Virus record (IMG/VR): IMGVR_UViG_3300037882_000973
Location: 1-33,663 of that record
DNA length: 33,663 nt
Direction: 5' to 3' (one strand)
Origin: a virus
Part shown: positions 9,376 through 18,480 of the stretch, in pieces
Position numbering within the stretch: the first letter of the stretch is position 1
How the letters are laid out: every line of letters begins with the position of its first letter
Made by a program: the position numbers and the translations under genes
The notes under the pieces: generated by a model
Database searches by the model: none
What the model saw: the letters and a program-made list of their open reading frames with translations, nothing else
What the model was told of the DNA's origin: nothing

Positions 9376-12353
9376 TACGATGAACTGCCTCCTAAGTCTA
9401 TCTCTGGCTCGAGCATACCTATGCTAACGGGAAGCGGGTCAGACTGTCTATAAAACAACCTTCCACCGTCTGAATACTCCCCACCAAGACCTACTCTAAC
9501 GTCTCCTGAGAAATTACTTGTAACGCCAAGCGTCGTACTTTCCATCAACTGATTAGCTCGATTCAAAGCATCATAATCAAACGCTTCATATAACGCATTC
9601 TCGTTAGGGCCAACGTAACCGCCCCTGGTGTTTATTAATCTAAATACAACATTTCCTACCTTAATTTTATTTCCCTGAATACTACCTGTTCTAAGCGATA
9701 CATCGATATTTAGCGTCTCTAAATCTGCGTTATAAGGCAACCCTGCATACAATACGTCATACTCAGCACTAAGAGTAAGCGTGCCTGAACCAGACACAAC
9801 TTGAGAATCAAGCACTTCACCATCGGCTAATATTGAAACTGTCTGGCTAGCTAAGTGTGTTAATCCGCTAACAACAAGCGTACTATCTTCTTGAGTAATA
9901 TAGGAATCCATAAATACATGATCGGTTAAATTAAACTGCTTACGACCCTGCATACGTTCAATAAAACGTCCATTATCACGACTTATAGAAATCCATAACT
10001 CATCTGTTAAATCGCCTGGGATGACACATATAGATTCAACCGTGCCATCAGTATCGTGATGGCTCCAAGCAACAACCTGTTGCTCTTGGTTATATGTTAA
10101 AGCGAGTAATACTCCATCTGAGCGTAAACACCAAAGTATACTGTTAGGATTTTTCTGGTATGCTATCTTAGTAATCGTGTAGCCTTGGAATAAGTGATAC
10201 GCCAGAATATTAGCCTCACTGCCAGTATATCCTTCAATCTGTAGCTGAAATCCAAGGTTACGGATAATCTCGTTTCCTTGTTGTATATAAATAGCTTCAG
10301 AGCCAATAACGGCTGGATTAACGCCAGAAGATCCAGAATATTCTTCAGGATCAGTTTGAACGGTTGTAGGCGTGAGCGCAGAACCAGAGACTGGTCCAAC
10401 AGACCATATAGATGAAGCTGTAAATACTAACAATCTTTTAAATGCCACTAAACCGTTAATAATATTAATCTGCCTACTGGGAATATTTACTGTTATCCCA
10501 TCTGTATCAAGCAAAGTTGAATGCCGTATAAAACTATAGTAATTTCCTATCTTAGTAAGCCATAGTGTTTGTGGCTCAGATGGAGTTGCTGCATAAGCCA
10601 AGCGATCTTGGTAGAATCTTGAAACCGAAGGGTATCCTCTATAATCAGACCAAGAACCTTCAGACCAATCTGTGGTTAATGCTGTGGAAGCAGCTTCGGT
10701 TAATACAGTGACGGTTAATACTGTTGGGCTAACGTAAGCAGTTGCTTGTACTATCCCATCTTGAAAGAATGGGTCACTGGATAAATCTGCATTACAAGTC
10801 CCGCTAGTATATGACACCATGTTAAGACGCAACAGAAATGGTTCTTCATTAGTTTCAATATCTTCGGTTCCTGATGTATTAGCATTAAAATCATTAGCTG
10901 AAGAGAATATCCTTAATGTAGTCCAAGTAGCCCCACCATCACTTGATTTCTCAATCTCTAACTTTCCTGTCCATGTGCCATGGGTAATAAGTCTCCATGT
11001 AGTAAAACATCTTATAGATGTTGACGTTGTTGCACTCCCAAGAGCGGCTGTGACTGACTGAGCTTCAACATAATGTGTCAACTTAAACAATGCGCCAACT
11101 TGCAAAGAATCAAAAGCATAATCACCAGCTGTAACAGTAAGCGTTGAATATTCAGCAATCTGTGGCGTAAAGTTTCCAGTATTATTGGCAACCCCATTCA
11201 TAAATTGAAATTCATCGATCCATCCATTTAAATATTGGGCATTTGCAGTGTCCCCTCCTATTACCATGGCAGCTGCCAGGTCAGAAATAGAATTAGAGCT
11301 AGTCTTAATCCCTTGACTTATACCGTTTATAAATAAATAGAAATTAGCCCCGCTTCTAGCAAATTCAATATTATACCAAGTGTTAGTTGTGTAACTTAAT
11401 CCCGTCCATGACAGAGTAATATTATCTACACCACCATTCTCAGATGTAAATGTTATGCTTGTTCCCGAACTTCCTGCTAAACGCCAGTAGTGTGTCACAT
11501 CAACTGCTTGACTAAAGAATACATAATTCCCTGTAACAGAATTAAATCTAACCCAAAAGTTTATATCAAAATCACTTGTCCCTAAGTTCCAATCAGCTGA
11601 ATCAGCGCTTTCAATATAATCCCCTGTCCCATCCAATAATAACGAAGCTGTCCCAAAATACTTTTGGGCAGTATCTAATTGAGCATTACCTGCTACAGAC
11701 CAAGTATGCCTATTGGTCGAATCGGTTATGGTTGTCGAAGCATCAGATCCATTAAAATGTAGTAGAGCCATCATGTTTGAATTTACATCAGTCGTACCAG
11801 ATAACGACATCGATACACCAGAGCCACTTATAGCGGACAAAGATAATGACAATGTCTCATCTGTATTCTCAGGCATAAACGGGCCATCTGTATAGGAAAC
11901 CGTTTCTAATCTCCAGTCCGTTGCACCATATCTGGATAACGTTCGTACTTGGTAAGATGGATGCGTAATAAAGATAACATCTGCGGAACCTTCAAAACGA
12001 AGATCATTTAGATGAGATTCAATATAAGGGGAAGAAATTTCATACGCTGAACCACTGCTCATAACTTGTGCGCCATCTGTGTAAAATCTTATATACCTAT
12101 GACCAAACTCTATGGTGTATGCTTGTGTCTGATTGAATATAAAATCGTGCGTTATGCACATTGAACCGGAGTATTTTGCAGATGAGATATATTCAAACCC
12201 ACAACGGTTAGAAATTCCTCCTTGAGGATGTACTAAGAAATTTCTACAGGTACGCAAGGAAGATTTGTACTTATCCAGGTCTACCCGAGAATATAGACTA
12301 GGGCTTACCTCTCCTCCAGCGAAGCTGCTCTTCAATATATCTAAGGTTGGCAT
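9375..12353 (-). CDS. tail tubular protein B / nozzle (gp12-like) with inserted LamG domain
   Basis: 992 residues. The N-terminus (SSFAGGEVSPSLYSRVDLDKY, RTCRNFLVHPQGGISNRCGFEY) is the classic start of podovirus tail nozzle (T7 gp12-like) proteins. The body continues with the typical VSRFYQDRLAYAATPSEPQTLWLTK and VAFKRLLVFTASSIWSVG segments at about 570-660. Between them, residues about 193-403 are an inserted LamG-like domain (ALLHFNGSD to NGWIDEFQFMNG) paralogous to the stand-alone protein at 1220-1933. Nozzle proteins form the hexameric tail tube end and dock the fibres; the insertion would project a carbohydrate-binding sandwich from the tail tip. Confidence 0.9.
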   Translation of the reverse strand: MPTLDILKSSFAGGEVSPSLYSRVDLDKYKSSLRTCRNFLVHPQGGISNRCGFEYISSAKYSGSMCITHDFIFNQTQAYTIEFGHRYIRFYTDGAQVMSSGSAYEISSPYIESHLNDLRFEGSADVIFITHPSYQVRTLSRYGATDWRLETVSYTDGPFMPENTDETLSLSLSAISGSGVSMSLSGTTDVNSNMMALLHFNGSDASTTITDSTNRHTWSVAGNAQLDTAQKYFGTASLLLDGTGDYIESADSADWNLGTSDFDINFWVRFNSVTGNYVFFSQAVDVTHYWRLAGSSGTSITFTSENGGVDNITLSWTGLSYTTNTWYNIEFARSGANFYLFINGISQGIKTSSNSISDLAAAMVIGGDTANAQYLNGWIDEFQFMNGVANNTGNFTPQIAEYSTLTVTAGDYAFDSLQVGALFKLTHYVEAQSVTAALGSATTSTSIRCFTTWRLITHGTWTGKLEIEKSSDGGATWTTLRIFSSANDFNANTSGTEDIETNEEPFLLRLNMVSYTSGTCNADLSSDPFFQDGIVQATAYVSPTVLTVTVLTEAASTALTTDWSEGSWSDYRGYPSVSRFYQDRLAYAATPSEPQTLWLTKIGNYYSFIRHSTLLDTDGITVNIPSRQINIINGLVAFKRLLVFTASSIWSVGPVSGSALTPTTVQTDPEEYSGSSGVNPAVIGSEAIYIQQGNEIIRNLGFQLQIEGYTGSEANILAYHLFQGYTITKIAYQKNPNSILWCLRSDGVLLALTYNQEQQVVAWSHHDTDGTVESICVIPGDLTDELWISISRDNGRFIERMQGRKQFNLTDHVFMDSYITQEDSTLVVSGLTHLASQTVSILADGEVLDSQVVSGSGTLTLSAEYDVLYAGLPYNADLETLNIDVSLRTGSIQGNKIKVGNVVFRLINTRGGYVGPNENALYEAFDYDALNRANQLMESTTLGVTSNFSGDVRVGLGGEYSDGGRLFYRQSDPLPVSIGMLEPEIDLGGSSS

Positions 12354-12356
12354 CTA

Positions 12357-12614
12357 TTATCCTAAAAGAGTTTTTTCAGATTCCTTAACTTCACCTTCTA
12401 ATAGCTCAACCTCAAATTCTTCGGCGTATTCACTCTTTTCGACCCTGGTAATTTTTCCTTTAAAAACCAAGGTAATCTCTTGTTCTAAATCTACATCCCC
12501 ATTCATCAATGATAATGGAAGACGAACATATGGATATCTAACATTTTCTTTATCTTCACCTACCATTGATGGGTACATATCTGTTGTTTTGTTTTTTATT
12601 CCTAAGTTTTTCAT
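12357..12614 (-). CDS. small beta-rich structural protein (85 aa)
   Basis: 85 residues containing VRYPYVRLPLSLMNG, then EQEITLVFKGKITRVEKSEY and FEVELLEGEV: a short beta-barrel-like pattern (tyrosine-proline opening, then paired strands around a KGK turn). Similar small proteins occur among phage head and tail genes, where some staple or decorate capsids, but I cannot name the family. It lies 2-3 nt from its neighbours, the adaptor and nozzle genes, so a head-tail interface role is plausible. Confidence 0.7.
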   Translation of the reverse strand: MKNLGIKNKTTDMYPSMVGEDKENVRYPYVRLPLSLMNGDVDLEQEITLVFKGKITRVEKSEYAEEFEVELLEGEVKESEKTLLG

Positions 12615-12616
12615 AG

Positions 12617-13222
12617 TTATCTAGCCTCAATATATTTACATTCCATTTCTTCCTTCTTCGGCTTTTCCGAGAAAGATAATCTTTTTGCATCCGAAATCAT
12701 AACGTTATAAAGTTGACCTGCCTCAATACCTTTATCTTTTGCACCTGTCAAAGTAACAGCCATTGCAGAAGCTAATCTATAAACAAGAGCCATGACAAAT
12801 TGAGTTGTCCATAATGTTGTATCTGTAACCTTATATGTATACTCAGCATAGGCATCCTCTAAATCGGTATATATTGCCGTAACAGCCAAGGTAGGAATAT
12901 ATTTAACTGTAAATTCTTGCTGATCCTTCGTATTAGCAGTTGCTTCATTATAAACATGCCACATAGTGCTAACAGCAAGCGTCACATCTGGATAAGAATA
13001 ACAATATTCCCATTTAATATCATCCACATCTAAAGCGGTCAACGCTTGGGTAACTGTAGCAAATGACCAATTATTAGCCCCTAAAACCTCATCACGACAA
13101 GGCTCATACCAATCATTAGCTGCAACAGCTGACGGATGAGCATCAGCTGTTAATTGCGCTTGACTAATTGTAGCCTGGCCTAATGTAGATAATGAGAGAT
13201 TAATAATCTGTAAAGACGTCAT
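12617..13222 (-). CDS. tail tubular protein A / head-tail adaptor (gp11-like)
   Basis: 201 residues. It opens MTSLQIINLSLSTLGQATIS and has the typical early helix (AANDWYEPCRDEVLGANNWSFAT) of gp11-like podovirus adaptor proteins, followed by beta strands (YCYSYPDV.., FTVKYIP) and a C-terminal helix (FVMALVYRLASAMAVTLTG). Adaptors form a dodecameric ring below the portal and connect to the nozzle encoded two genes downstream. It overlaps the upstream gene by ATGA. Confidence 0.85.
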   Translation of the reverse strand: MTSLQIINLSLSTLGQATISQAQLTADAHPSAVAANDWYEPCRDEVLGANNWSFATVTQALTALDVDDIKWEYCYSYPDVTLAVSTMWHVYNEATANTKDQQEFTVKYIPTLAVTAIYTDLEDAYAEYTYKVTDTTLWTTQFVMALVYRLASAMAVTLTGAKDKGIEAGQLYNVMISDAKRLSFSEKPKKEEMECKYIEAR

Positions 13223-13542
13223 ACTTTATATTCTTTCATGCTTGTCATTGGTTTACTATCACCCATGCCAGATGCCATGCCTATATTTAAAGGAAATCCA
13301 CTATTTTGCATTTCAGAGAAATTCTCAACATCTTTACTTTGAATTGGTTTCATGGGATCATTGACATTTTCATTTGTTGTTGTAATCACATTTGTTCTCA
13401 CAGGAACATTTAAAGGTGGTTGACCATCTACAATTACAAAATGATGGTTAGGAACAAAATCTGATTTTAACATTTCCCCTTTTTCCCATTTACGACCATA
13501 AGCAAAACATGTTCTAATGCATTGATAAACCCGCTGTGTCAT
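13219..13542 (-). CDS. small virion-operon protein of unknown function (107 aa)
   Basis: 107 residues. The N-terminal part (QRVYQCIRTCFAYGRKWEKGEML) is a short beta-hairpin-like motif seen in many small phage structural genes. The C-terminal half is polar and methionine/serine-rich and probably disordered. AGGGA lies upstream of the ATG, just past the terminator that follows the cement gene. It is translationally coupled to the adaptor gene. Function not recognised. Confidence 0.7.
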   Translation of the reverse strand: MTQRVYQCIRTCFAYGRKWEKGEMLKSDFVPNHHFVIVDGQPPLNVPVRTNVITTTNENVNDPMKPIQSKDVENFSEMQNSGFPLNIGMASGMGDSKPMTSMKEYKV

Positions 13543-13556
13543 AAAATTCCCTTTCT

Positions 13557-13604
13557 TTAAATAAAGGGGGAAGGCATGGCCAAGCCAGCCATACTCTCCC
13601 CCTT
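13557..13604 (-). terminator. intrinsic terminator after the capsid/cement genes
   Basis: On the minus strand AAGGGGGA and TCCCCCTT pair around a 25-nt loop that can itself fold (GGCTTGGCC), followed by TTTATTT. It lies between the cement gene and the next gene, the same place as T-phi after gene 10 in T7. A partly efficient terminator here would keep capsid transcripts in excess over tail transcripts. Confidence 0.8.
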
Positions 13605-13612
13605 ATTATTAA

Positions 13613-14044
13613 TTACAACAAATAACGATCAGTGCCAATGAATCTATTGACATCTGTAGTAATAAATGATGTCCATGCACCAGCATTGAAATTATTGCTG
13701 ACATCCCGTGTAACTAAATTATACGCACGAAGGTATCTCTTAGCATTAACAGGAATACGAACAGCCCACACCTTACCAGCAGTCAGCTGAGTAGGTGTAA
13801 ATGCAGCTGATTGTACTAAGGTTGTGTCATTTCCAACTCCTAAAAATTCATCAGAACTAGTCTGAAGCTGTACATTAAGCGTTGGTGTTCCGTTCAAAGC
13901 AGCAAATGCAGTGCTTACTTGAAACACGAACCAACATCCCACATAAGCATCGCCAGCGGCAAGCGTATCAATGACGTCAGTATGTGCAACAGATGTTGTA
14001 GTTGTTTGCGCTGAGGCAAATTGTGCTAATGCGTCTAAAAACAT
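13613..14044 (-). CDS. Bbp16-like capsid cement (decoration) protein
   Basis: 143 residues starting MFLDALAQFASAQTTTTSVAHTDVIDTL. The short amphipathic N-terminus, then VFQVSTAFAALNGTPTLNVQLQTS, the conserved PVNAKRYLRAYNLV strand and the SFITTDV ending match the Bbp16-type cement proteins that stabilise BPP-1-like capsids, recognised by eye. The start at 14044 is chosen over the in-frame ATG at 14071 because AAAGGAGAG lies just before it. It follows the major capsid gene, as in BPP-1. Confidence 0.8.
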   Translation of the reverse strand: MFLDALAQFASAQTTTTSVAHTDVIDTLAAGDAYVGCWFVFQVSTAFAALNGTPTLNVQLQTSSDEFLGVGNDTTLVQSAAFTPTQLTAGKVWAVRIPVNAKRYLRAYNLVTRDVSNNFNAGAWTSFITTDVNRFIGTDRYLL

Positions 14045-14096
14045 ATTACTCTCCTTTGGGCGGTGTCTCATTAAGACCGAGGCCCTTTATTGGTTA

Positions 14097-15143
14097 TTAT
14101 CGAGAATGGACGCTAATCGCCGACTCGGTTTCCAGAATTGCATCATGACGACGGCATGGAATACCATAGAAATTTAATTCAGGTCTACGGCTAATTCCTG
14201 CTGGTGCAATTAATTGCTCCATTGTCAAATGCAGATTAGATTTATCTTGTTGCTTAACACGCAAGATAGACTTTGTATTACGTGACATATAGAAGACAGG
14301 TGTTACGCTTCCATCATCAGGTAACAAATCAAGAGCCTTACTCATATACTTCATAATATTTGCAGAAGTATCCGAGCTATCACTTGCGGTGTTAAGGTTA
14401 GATACGTCAATGTTGGCAATGCGCACAACATATCTATAATCATGCACAGCCAAACCGCATAACCATTGCATCCAGCTAACATAGGCTCTCATATAAGAAC
14501 CAGTTGATGTATTAATCAGGATGTCTTGAATCCCACGATCTTCATACTGAAGACCAGCCTTAGAGCCTTTAGGATAGATACCTGTAACGCGTCCTTCGCC
14601 GTGACCTACAAGCCAGATGGACGTATTATCAGAACCCGTACCACCAGCATCTATGATTTGAGCTGAAGTTGTCCAAGTTGTTCCAAGGGTAAAATAACGT
14701 GTAGCCAAACCGTTAAATTCCTTTGGATCATCCGCAGCATTACCATAGATGAAATGTTCAGCCAAGGAATCAGAGAATCCTCGAATCATCTTTTCATCTT
14801 GTAACATACGGAAAGATTCTGTATTGCCGTTCAAGGAAGCCACGTTCGTATCAATGTGATGACGATTTTCTAAAATAGAACAAGCGTCATTAATTTGACC
14901 AGTGGTTGACTTGGTAGGCACAACGCCAGCGTTCAGAGAACGCAACGAAGGTGCTGCAATACTAGTTTCAACGGTAGTCTGGTTCCCTGTTGATAAATTA
15001 CCTTCCATCCAAACAACGTCATCTAAGAATGCATTATATTGCTGCAATACCTTTGCAATCTTAGCAACACGCAATTTACCATCTGGATCAAGAGCGCGAG
15101 CTACATCGAGCAGTGTTGGTCTTGATGTTCCTAGTGTAGACAT
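14097..15143 (-). CDS. major capsid protein (HK97-fold, BPP-1 Bbp17-like)
   Basis: 348 residues. The protein opens LLDVARALDPDGKLRVAKIAKVL and contains DVVWMEGN, then the conserved block SILENRHHIDTNVASLNG and FSDSLAEHFIYGNAADDP, and ends with FYGIPCRRHDAILETESAI. This is the pattern of Bbp17-type major capsid proteins of podoviruses, which adopt the HK97 fold. GGAGG lies upstream of the ATG. Its neighbours (scaffold upstream, cement downstream) are the expected partners. Confidence 0.9.
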   Translation of the reverse strand: MSTLGTSRPTLLDVARALDPDGKLRVAKIAKVLQQYNAFLDDVVWMEGNLSTGNQTTVETSIAAPSLRSLNAGVVPTKSTTGQINDACSILENRHHIDTNVASLNGNTESFRMLQDEKMIRGFSDSLAEHFIYGNAADDPKEFNGLATRYFTLGTTWTTSAQIIDAGGTGSDNTSIWLVGHGEGRVTGIYPKGSKAGLQYEDRGIQDILINTSTGSYMRAYVSWMQWLCGLAVHDYRYVVRIANIDVSNLNTASDSSDTSANIMKYMSKALDLLPDDGSVTPVFYMSRNTKSILRVKQQDKSNLHLTMEQLIAPAGISRRPELNFYGIPCRRHDAILETESAISVHSR

Positions 15144-15173
15144 AAGATTATTCCTCCTGCGGTCTTATACCGC

Positions 15174-15968
15174 TTATTTGAATTTCATGGTTGCTTTACT
15201 TGACGGGTGATCGTATAGCGATTGTTCCTCGACACCCGAATTATTACTACCTTCGACGAATGTATCTTCGCCTAACAACTTACCAGCTTCGATAATAGAC
15301 TTGAGCATCACGGGGTTATTACCGATTTTGGTTTCCTGCATTAATACGCGTAGTTCATTGGATTTCTTGCCATCTTCACCAACAACTTCCGCACCACCGA
15401 ACCGGTCCATAAACTTAGCTGCAAAAACCATATCAGTCTTAGCATTGCTGCCAAGCATCTTAACCGATTCAGCCTTCCAATCTTCGCCTTGCTTATGCCA
15501 AGCATCGATTGCTTCCTTCTGCTGTGCTTCAACCTGTGCTTTCATTACTGGAGCATAGGCTTCAGCTAGCTTCTGAACCTGAGCGTTTGTAAGCCCCATC
15601 TCCTTAAACGTAGGAGACAACGCTTCTAACGTTTCAGGCTTTACTTCAAACCCCTCGACTTTTACTTCGTATTTTTCAGGAACAGTATTAGCCTTTGCGT
15701 CTGCTTGCGCTTTGACAAGGGCTTGTTTTTTAGCCAAATCTTCTGGCGTTAGTGTCTTATCATCGGCATCAAGCAAGCGTTTCTCCTCTGCCTTTGCAGT
15801 GGCTTCGGTTGCCTCACGCGCTAATTTCTGCTCAGGTGTTTCCGAAGGGTTCTCTACTTCCTTACCAGCTCCACCTAATAGCGTATCGTCACTCGTAGCA
15901 TCATCTGCCACAGGTGCTTCAACGGTTGGTGTCTCTGGCGCTTCTACGACTTCTTTGACTTCATCCAT
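15174..15968 (-). CDS. scaffolding protein
   Basis: 264 residues, acidic, with a low-complexity P/E/T/A-rich N-terminus (about 1-80), a short globular segment (YEVKVEGFEVKPETLEAL, FKEMGLTNAQVQKLAEAYAP), a helix rich in A, Q and E, and a conserved-looking C-terminus ending in basic residues (SSKATMKFK). This is the usual build of phage scaffold proteins that sit directly upstream of the capsid gene. The first about 100 residues are probably disordered. AAGGAGAG precedes the start. Confidence 0.85.
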   Translation of the reverse strand: MDEVKEVVEAPETPTVEAPVADDATSDDTLLGGAGKEVENPSETPEQKLAREATEATAKAEEKRLLDADDKTLTPEDLAKKQALVKAQADAKANTVPEKYEVKVEGFEVKPETLEALSPTFKEMGLTNAQVQKLAEAYAPVMKAQVEAQQKEAIDAWHKQGEDWKAESVKMLGSNAKTDMVFAAKFMDRFGGAEVVGEDGKKSNELRVLMQETKIGNNPVMLKSIIEAGKLLGEDTFVEGSNNSGVEEQSLYDHPSSKATMKFK

Positions 15969-16013
15969 GATGCTCTCTCCTTGTTTGGCAATCTAATTCA
16001 TCCATAAATATGG

Positions 16014-16358
16014 CTAAACCAGATCCCCCGTATTATTATCTTTTTCAATTCGCTCAATAACTTCTTCTGATTTAATCTCAGATGCCCGTTCATCTTGCAT
16101 CTGTTTCAAAGCATTAGGGTCTGCCTCTAATAAATCATTCAAAAAATCCCTGCTAAGTGACTGTCTCCCTAGGTTATAATTCGTCGTATAAATATCTTCT
16201 CCACAGAAGGCATCTCTAAATACTCCGCCTTTTTCCATCATCCGCCAATAAAATCTCCTGCCTTCTGGTGTCTGTATAACTCGACGTATGTCTGATAACT
16301 CACGCTCTCTACGCTTATCTAATCTCTTAATCTTCCGTTCTTCTTTATTATCAATCAT
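16014..16358 (-). CDS. Bbp19-like phage protein (114 aa)
   Basis: 114 residues. After a basic N-terminal helix, the core IRRVIQTPEGRRFYWRMMEKGGVFRDAF, then NYNLGRQSLSRDFLNDLLEADPNA, follows the Bbp19 family pattern (TPEGRR.F...L, G.F, EG/LGRR, then a helix ending in P). These genes lie between portal and scaffold in BPP-1-like phages; their role is not established. The start overlaps the upstream 35-codon gene by one nucleotide. Confidence 0.8.
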   Translation of the reverse strand: MIDNKEERKIKRLDKRRERELSDIRRVIQTPEGRRFYWRMMEKGGVFRDAFCGEDIYTTNYNLGRQSLSRDFLNDLLEADPNALKQMQDERASEIKSEEVIERIEKDNNTGDLV

Positions 16359-16465
16359 TAAAATCCTCTAACAGACGAAATTAAACATATTGAAAATGTA
16401 AGCATAAATATAAAAACCACAATTAAAAACCATCTTAAAATATTAATGAATGTATAAAGCTTCAT
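16358..16465 (-). CDS. 35-aa single-pass membrane protein
   Basis: ATG at 16465, stop shared with the next ATG (TAATG). The peptide MKLYTFINILRWFLIVVFIF continues with MLTFSICLISSVRGF. Residues about 7-30 are one strongly hydrophobic helix with basic residues at both ends. TAATG coupling on both sides makes it very likely to be translated. A 35-residue single-pass protein could be a mini-holin or a membrane anchor, but its place between portal and Bbp19-like genes is unusual for lysis. Confidence 0.65.
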   Translation of the reverse strand: MKLYTFINILRWFLIVVFIFMLTFSICLISSVRGF

Positions 16466-16635
16466 TATCTATTCCTTCTAAATATCTCCTTAGGACCAAG
16501 CTGTTCTTCTATATCAATAGGTACAGGCGACGTTGAAACTTCTAATACTTCTGAAATCTTTTGGTCTATAACTTCTTCAAGAGAAACATCCTTACCTTTA
16601 TCTGAATATATTTTATCGGTTATTTCTATACCCAT
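16465..16635 (-). CDS. small acidic protein downstream of portal (56 aa)
   Basis: ATG at 16635 overlaps the portal stop (TAATG) and the stop overlaps the next start (TAATG). 56 residues: MGIEITDKIYSDKGKDVSLE, a helix EEVIDQKISEVLEV and an acidic PVPIDIEEQLGPKEIF tail. No family is recognised. Reading-frame continuity and coupling on both sides support a real gene. Confidence 0.65.
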   Translation of the reverse strand: MGIEITDKIYSDKGKDVSLEEVIDQKISEVLEVSTSPVPIDIEEQLGPKEIFRRNR

Positions 16636-18311
16636 TAACCGCCCGCCTGTGCTTGTGCTGTTGCTGATAGGTTATCCAGTACGCTACCCTGTCCAGCCGG
16701 TGTAGTACCCAAATCCTTTGCTGCCCCTGCCATTTCAACACCAGCCTGCAACGCCATAGCCTGATTCTGTTGCTCTACCGCTGCCTCTATCTGAGCATCA
16801 ACTATTTCTTTAGGTACAATCAGTTTAGCCTGTATTCCGTTAAGTGAAGCAACCTCACGAATAGACTCTTGCACATCCATAACAAATCTAGCATTCGGGT
16901 CAATGCTCATTGCTTGACCAACGTATGCCAATGTTCTTTCGATGTCCTGTACACCCATCGCACGCTGTGCTTGTGCTAAAATTGAAATATACTGTATCCT
17001 TACCTCATGTCCTTCAATGCCTTCAGGCGGTTCAGGTATTAATCCATTATCAAGCATAATATCGAATATCAAATCAATCGAACGAGCGTGCATCTCCTCA
17101 TTTAAATTATGTAATATCGGCCCTAACATCATCATCTGCTCTTGCTTACGGGTTGCAATCTCAAACGCAGTAGTTGTGCTATTTACAGGCATGCTGCTAA
17201 TCATCAAAAACAAATCACTAAACATTAATTTATTAATCTTCTGATATAACAACTGTATCGACTCTTGCATCTCCCTTAATCGAGGATCAATCTGATATGC
17301 CGCACGCACACCGCTATTCTGAACATTCAAGGAACTCTTTGTTACCCCACCTGGCAACGTATTCGAGTGACCAACAATGCTAGAATCCTCAACCTTGGGT
17401 GGGTTATACGCCTTCTCTTCGGCAATCAAATAATCCTTAACCTTAATCTGTAGCTGTTTAATATCACCAATTGCATGCCAGCTTGGACCATAACCATAAA
17501 TCATATCAGTCGTAATCGCATCCCAACGTGGGGCTATGACAGGAAATCTTTTATACCCACGATGCGACAAAATACCTTCGCCACCAGACTCCCAATATAT
17601 CGACCTAAACGGCATGTTCTTAAAATCTTCACGACCTGCAATGCGCGTATCATTCGCTTCAATCAAGTGATTACACTTAATATTAATGTCAATCTGGTTA
17701 TTATTAAAGTGCGTCTTAACCGTAGACGAACAACTTTCATACCCAAACTCTTTAACTAAATTACCGACAGTCATTTCAAATTCGCGGGCGAACGCATTTA
17801 TACGGCCTTTTTCATCAACCCTTAAGAAATATTCCCCGCAAGTGAACGAACGCCCGCGAATTACATCGTCGTAGTCTTCCAGTATCAAAAAGCATCCAGT
17901 ACCAAACTCAACTAATTCATCATAACAATTCTGAAACGTCTTATAGATATTAGATTTATTCATGATCTCAAGCATACGGCGAGATACTTCATCGAGCCAT
18001 TCACGCACACCTGGAACGTTATCAAGCAAAAAATTATCCATCGTCAGCTTAAACCACGGCCTAGCAGGGTCCGTCATTCCTGTCTGCATACCACTTGCCG
18101 TGATACGTTTCGCATTGGTAGCATGGCTATCAATCAACAGCTTGTGATTAATCATCTGACCAATCTTCATTCGATTGTTATTAAATATACCGCGTGTCTG
18201 GTCAATATAATCGGATAACGTACTCCATCCTTGAATCCATCGCATCGCATAGAGCTTCATCGCCTTGAATGACTTTTCAAACTCTTGCTTCTGGGTTATG
18301 TTATATTTCAT
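16635..18311 (-). CDS. portal protein (head-to-tail connector)
   Basis: 558 residues, the usual length for podovirus portals. It begins with helical MKLYAMRWIQGWSTLSDYID, then MKIGQMINHKLLIDSHATNAKRITASGMQTGMTDPARPWFKL, the strongly conserved N-terminal block of the Head-tail_con family, followed by FGTGCFLIL and the stem/crown helices (KVKDYLIAEEKAYNPP). The C-terminus is A/Q-rich. Portals form the dodecameric channel for packaging. Its first codons overlap the 3' end of the small zinc-finger gene at 18301-18480. Confidence 0.92.
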   Translation of the reverse strand: MKYNITQKQEFEKSFKAMKLYAMRWIQGWSTLSDYIDQTRGIFNNNRMKIGQMINHKLLIDSHATNAKRITASGMQTGMTDPARPWFKLTMDNFLLDNVPGVREWLDEVSRRMLEIMNKSNIYKTFQNCYDELVEFGTGCFLILEDYDDVIRGRSFTCGEYFLRVDEKGRINAFAREFEMTVGNLVKEFGYESCSSTVKTHFNNNQIDINIKCNHLIEANDTRIAGREDFKNMPFRSIYWESGGEGILSHRGYKRFPVIAPRWDAITTDMIYGYGPSWHAIGDIKQLQIKVKDYLIAEEKAYNPPKVEDSSIVGHSNTLPGGVTKSSLNVQNSGVRAAYQIDPRLREMQESIQLLYQKINKLMFSDLFLMISSMPVNSTTTAFEIATRKQEQMMMLGPILHNLNEEMHARSIDLIFDIMLDNGLIPEPPEGIEGHEVRIQYISILAQAQRAMGVQDIERTLAYVGQAMSIDPNARFVMDVQESIREVASLNGIQAKLIVPKEIVDAQIEAAVEQQNQAMALQAGVEMAGAAKDLGTTPAGQGSVLDNLSATAQAQAGG

Positions 18312-18480
18312 TTTTACCTATATTAGTCGGTGGTGGGATATATGGTTTTTTAAGTTTATCTGTTAATCTCTTCTCGCACTCGTGTAAATGTATAACGAAA
18401 TATGCCTTTGTCCCATGTACGAAACAACCGCAATATCCGCAAAACTTATCGCTAACATCAATATTATCAATATCAGCCAA
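18301..18480 (-). CDS. 59-aa zinc-finger-like protein with TTG start
   Basis: An open frame that starts with TTG at 18480, preceded by AGGGAG at 8 nt, and overlaps the proline-rich gene by 8 nt upstream and the portal start by 11 nt downstream. The protein reads (M)ADIDNIDVSDKFCGYCGCF with CxxC at residues 14-17, an extra Cys19, then HLHEC at 31-35: a plausible C2HC-type zinc site. The tail KKPYIPPPTNIGKNEI is basic and proline-rich. A DNA- or protein-binding accessory of packaging is possible. It fills an otherwise unexplained 160-bp gap. Confidence 0.6.
   Translation of the reverse strand: MADIDNIDVSDKFCGYCGCFVHGTKAYFVIHLHECEKRLTDKLKKPYIPPPTNIGKNEI

Noticed and set aside
10163-10399. Minus-strand 78-codon open frame inside the nozzle gene
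   Set aside because: Shadow of the nozzle coding sequence; no ribosome site, odd composition.
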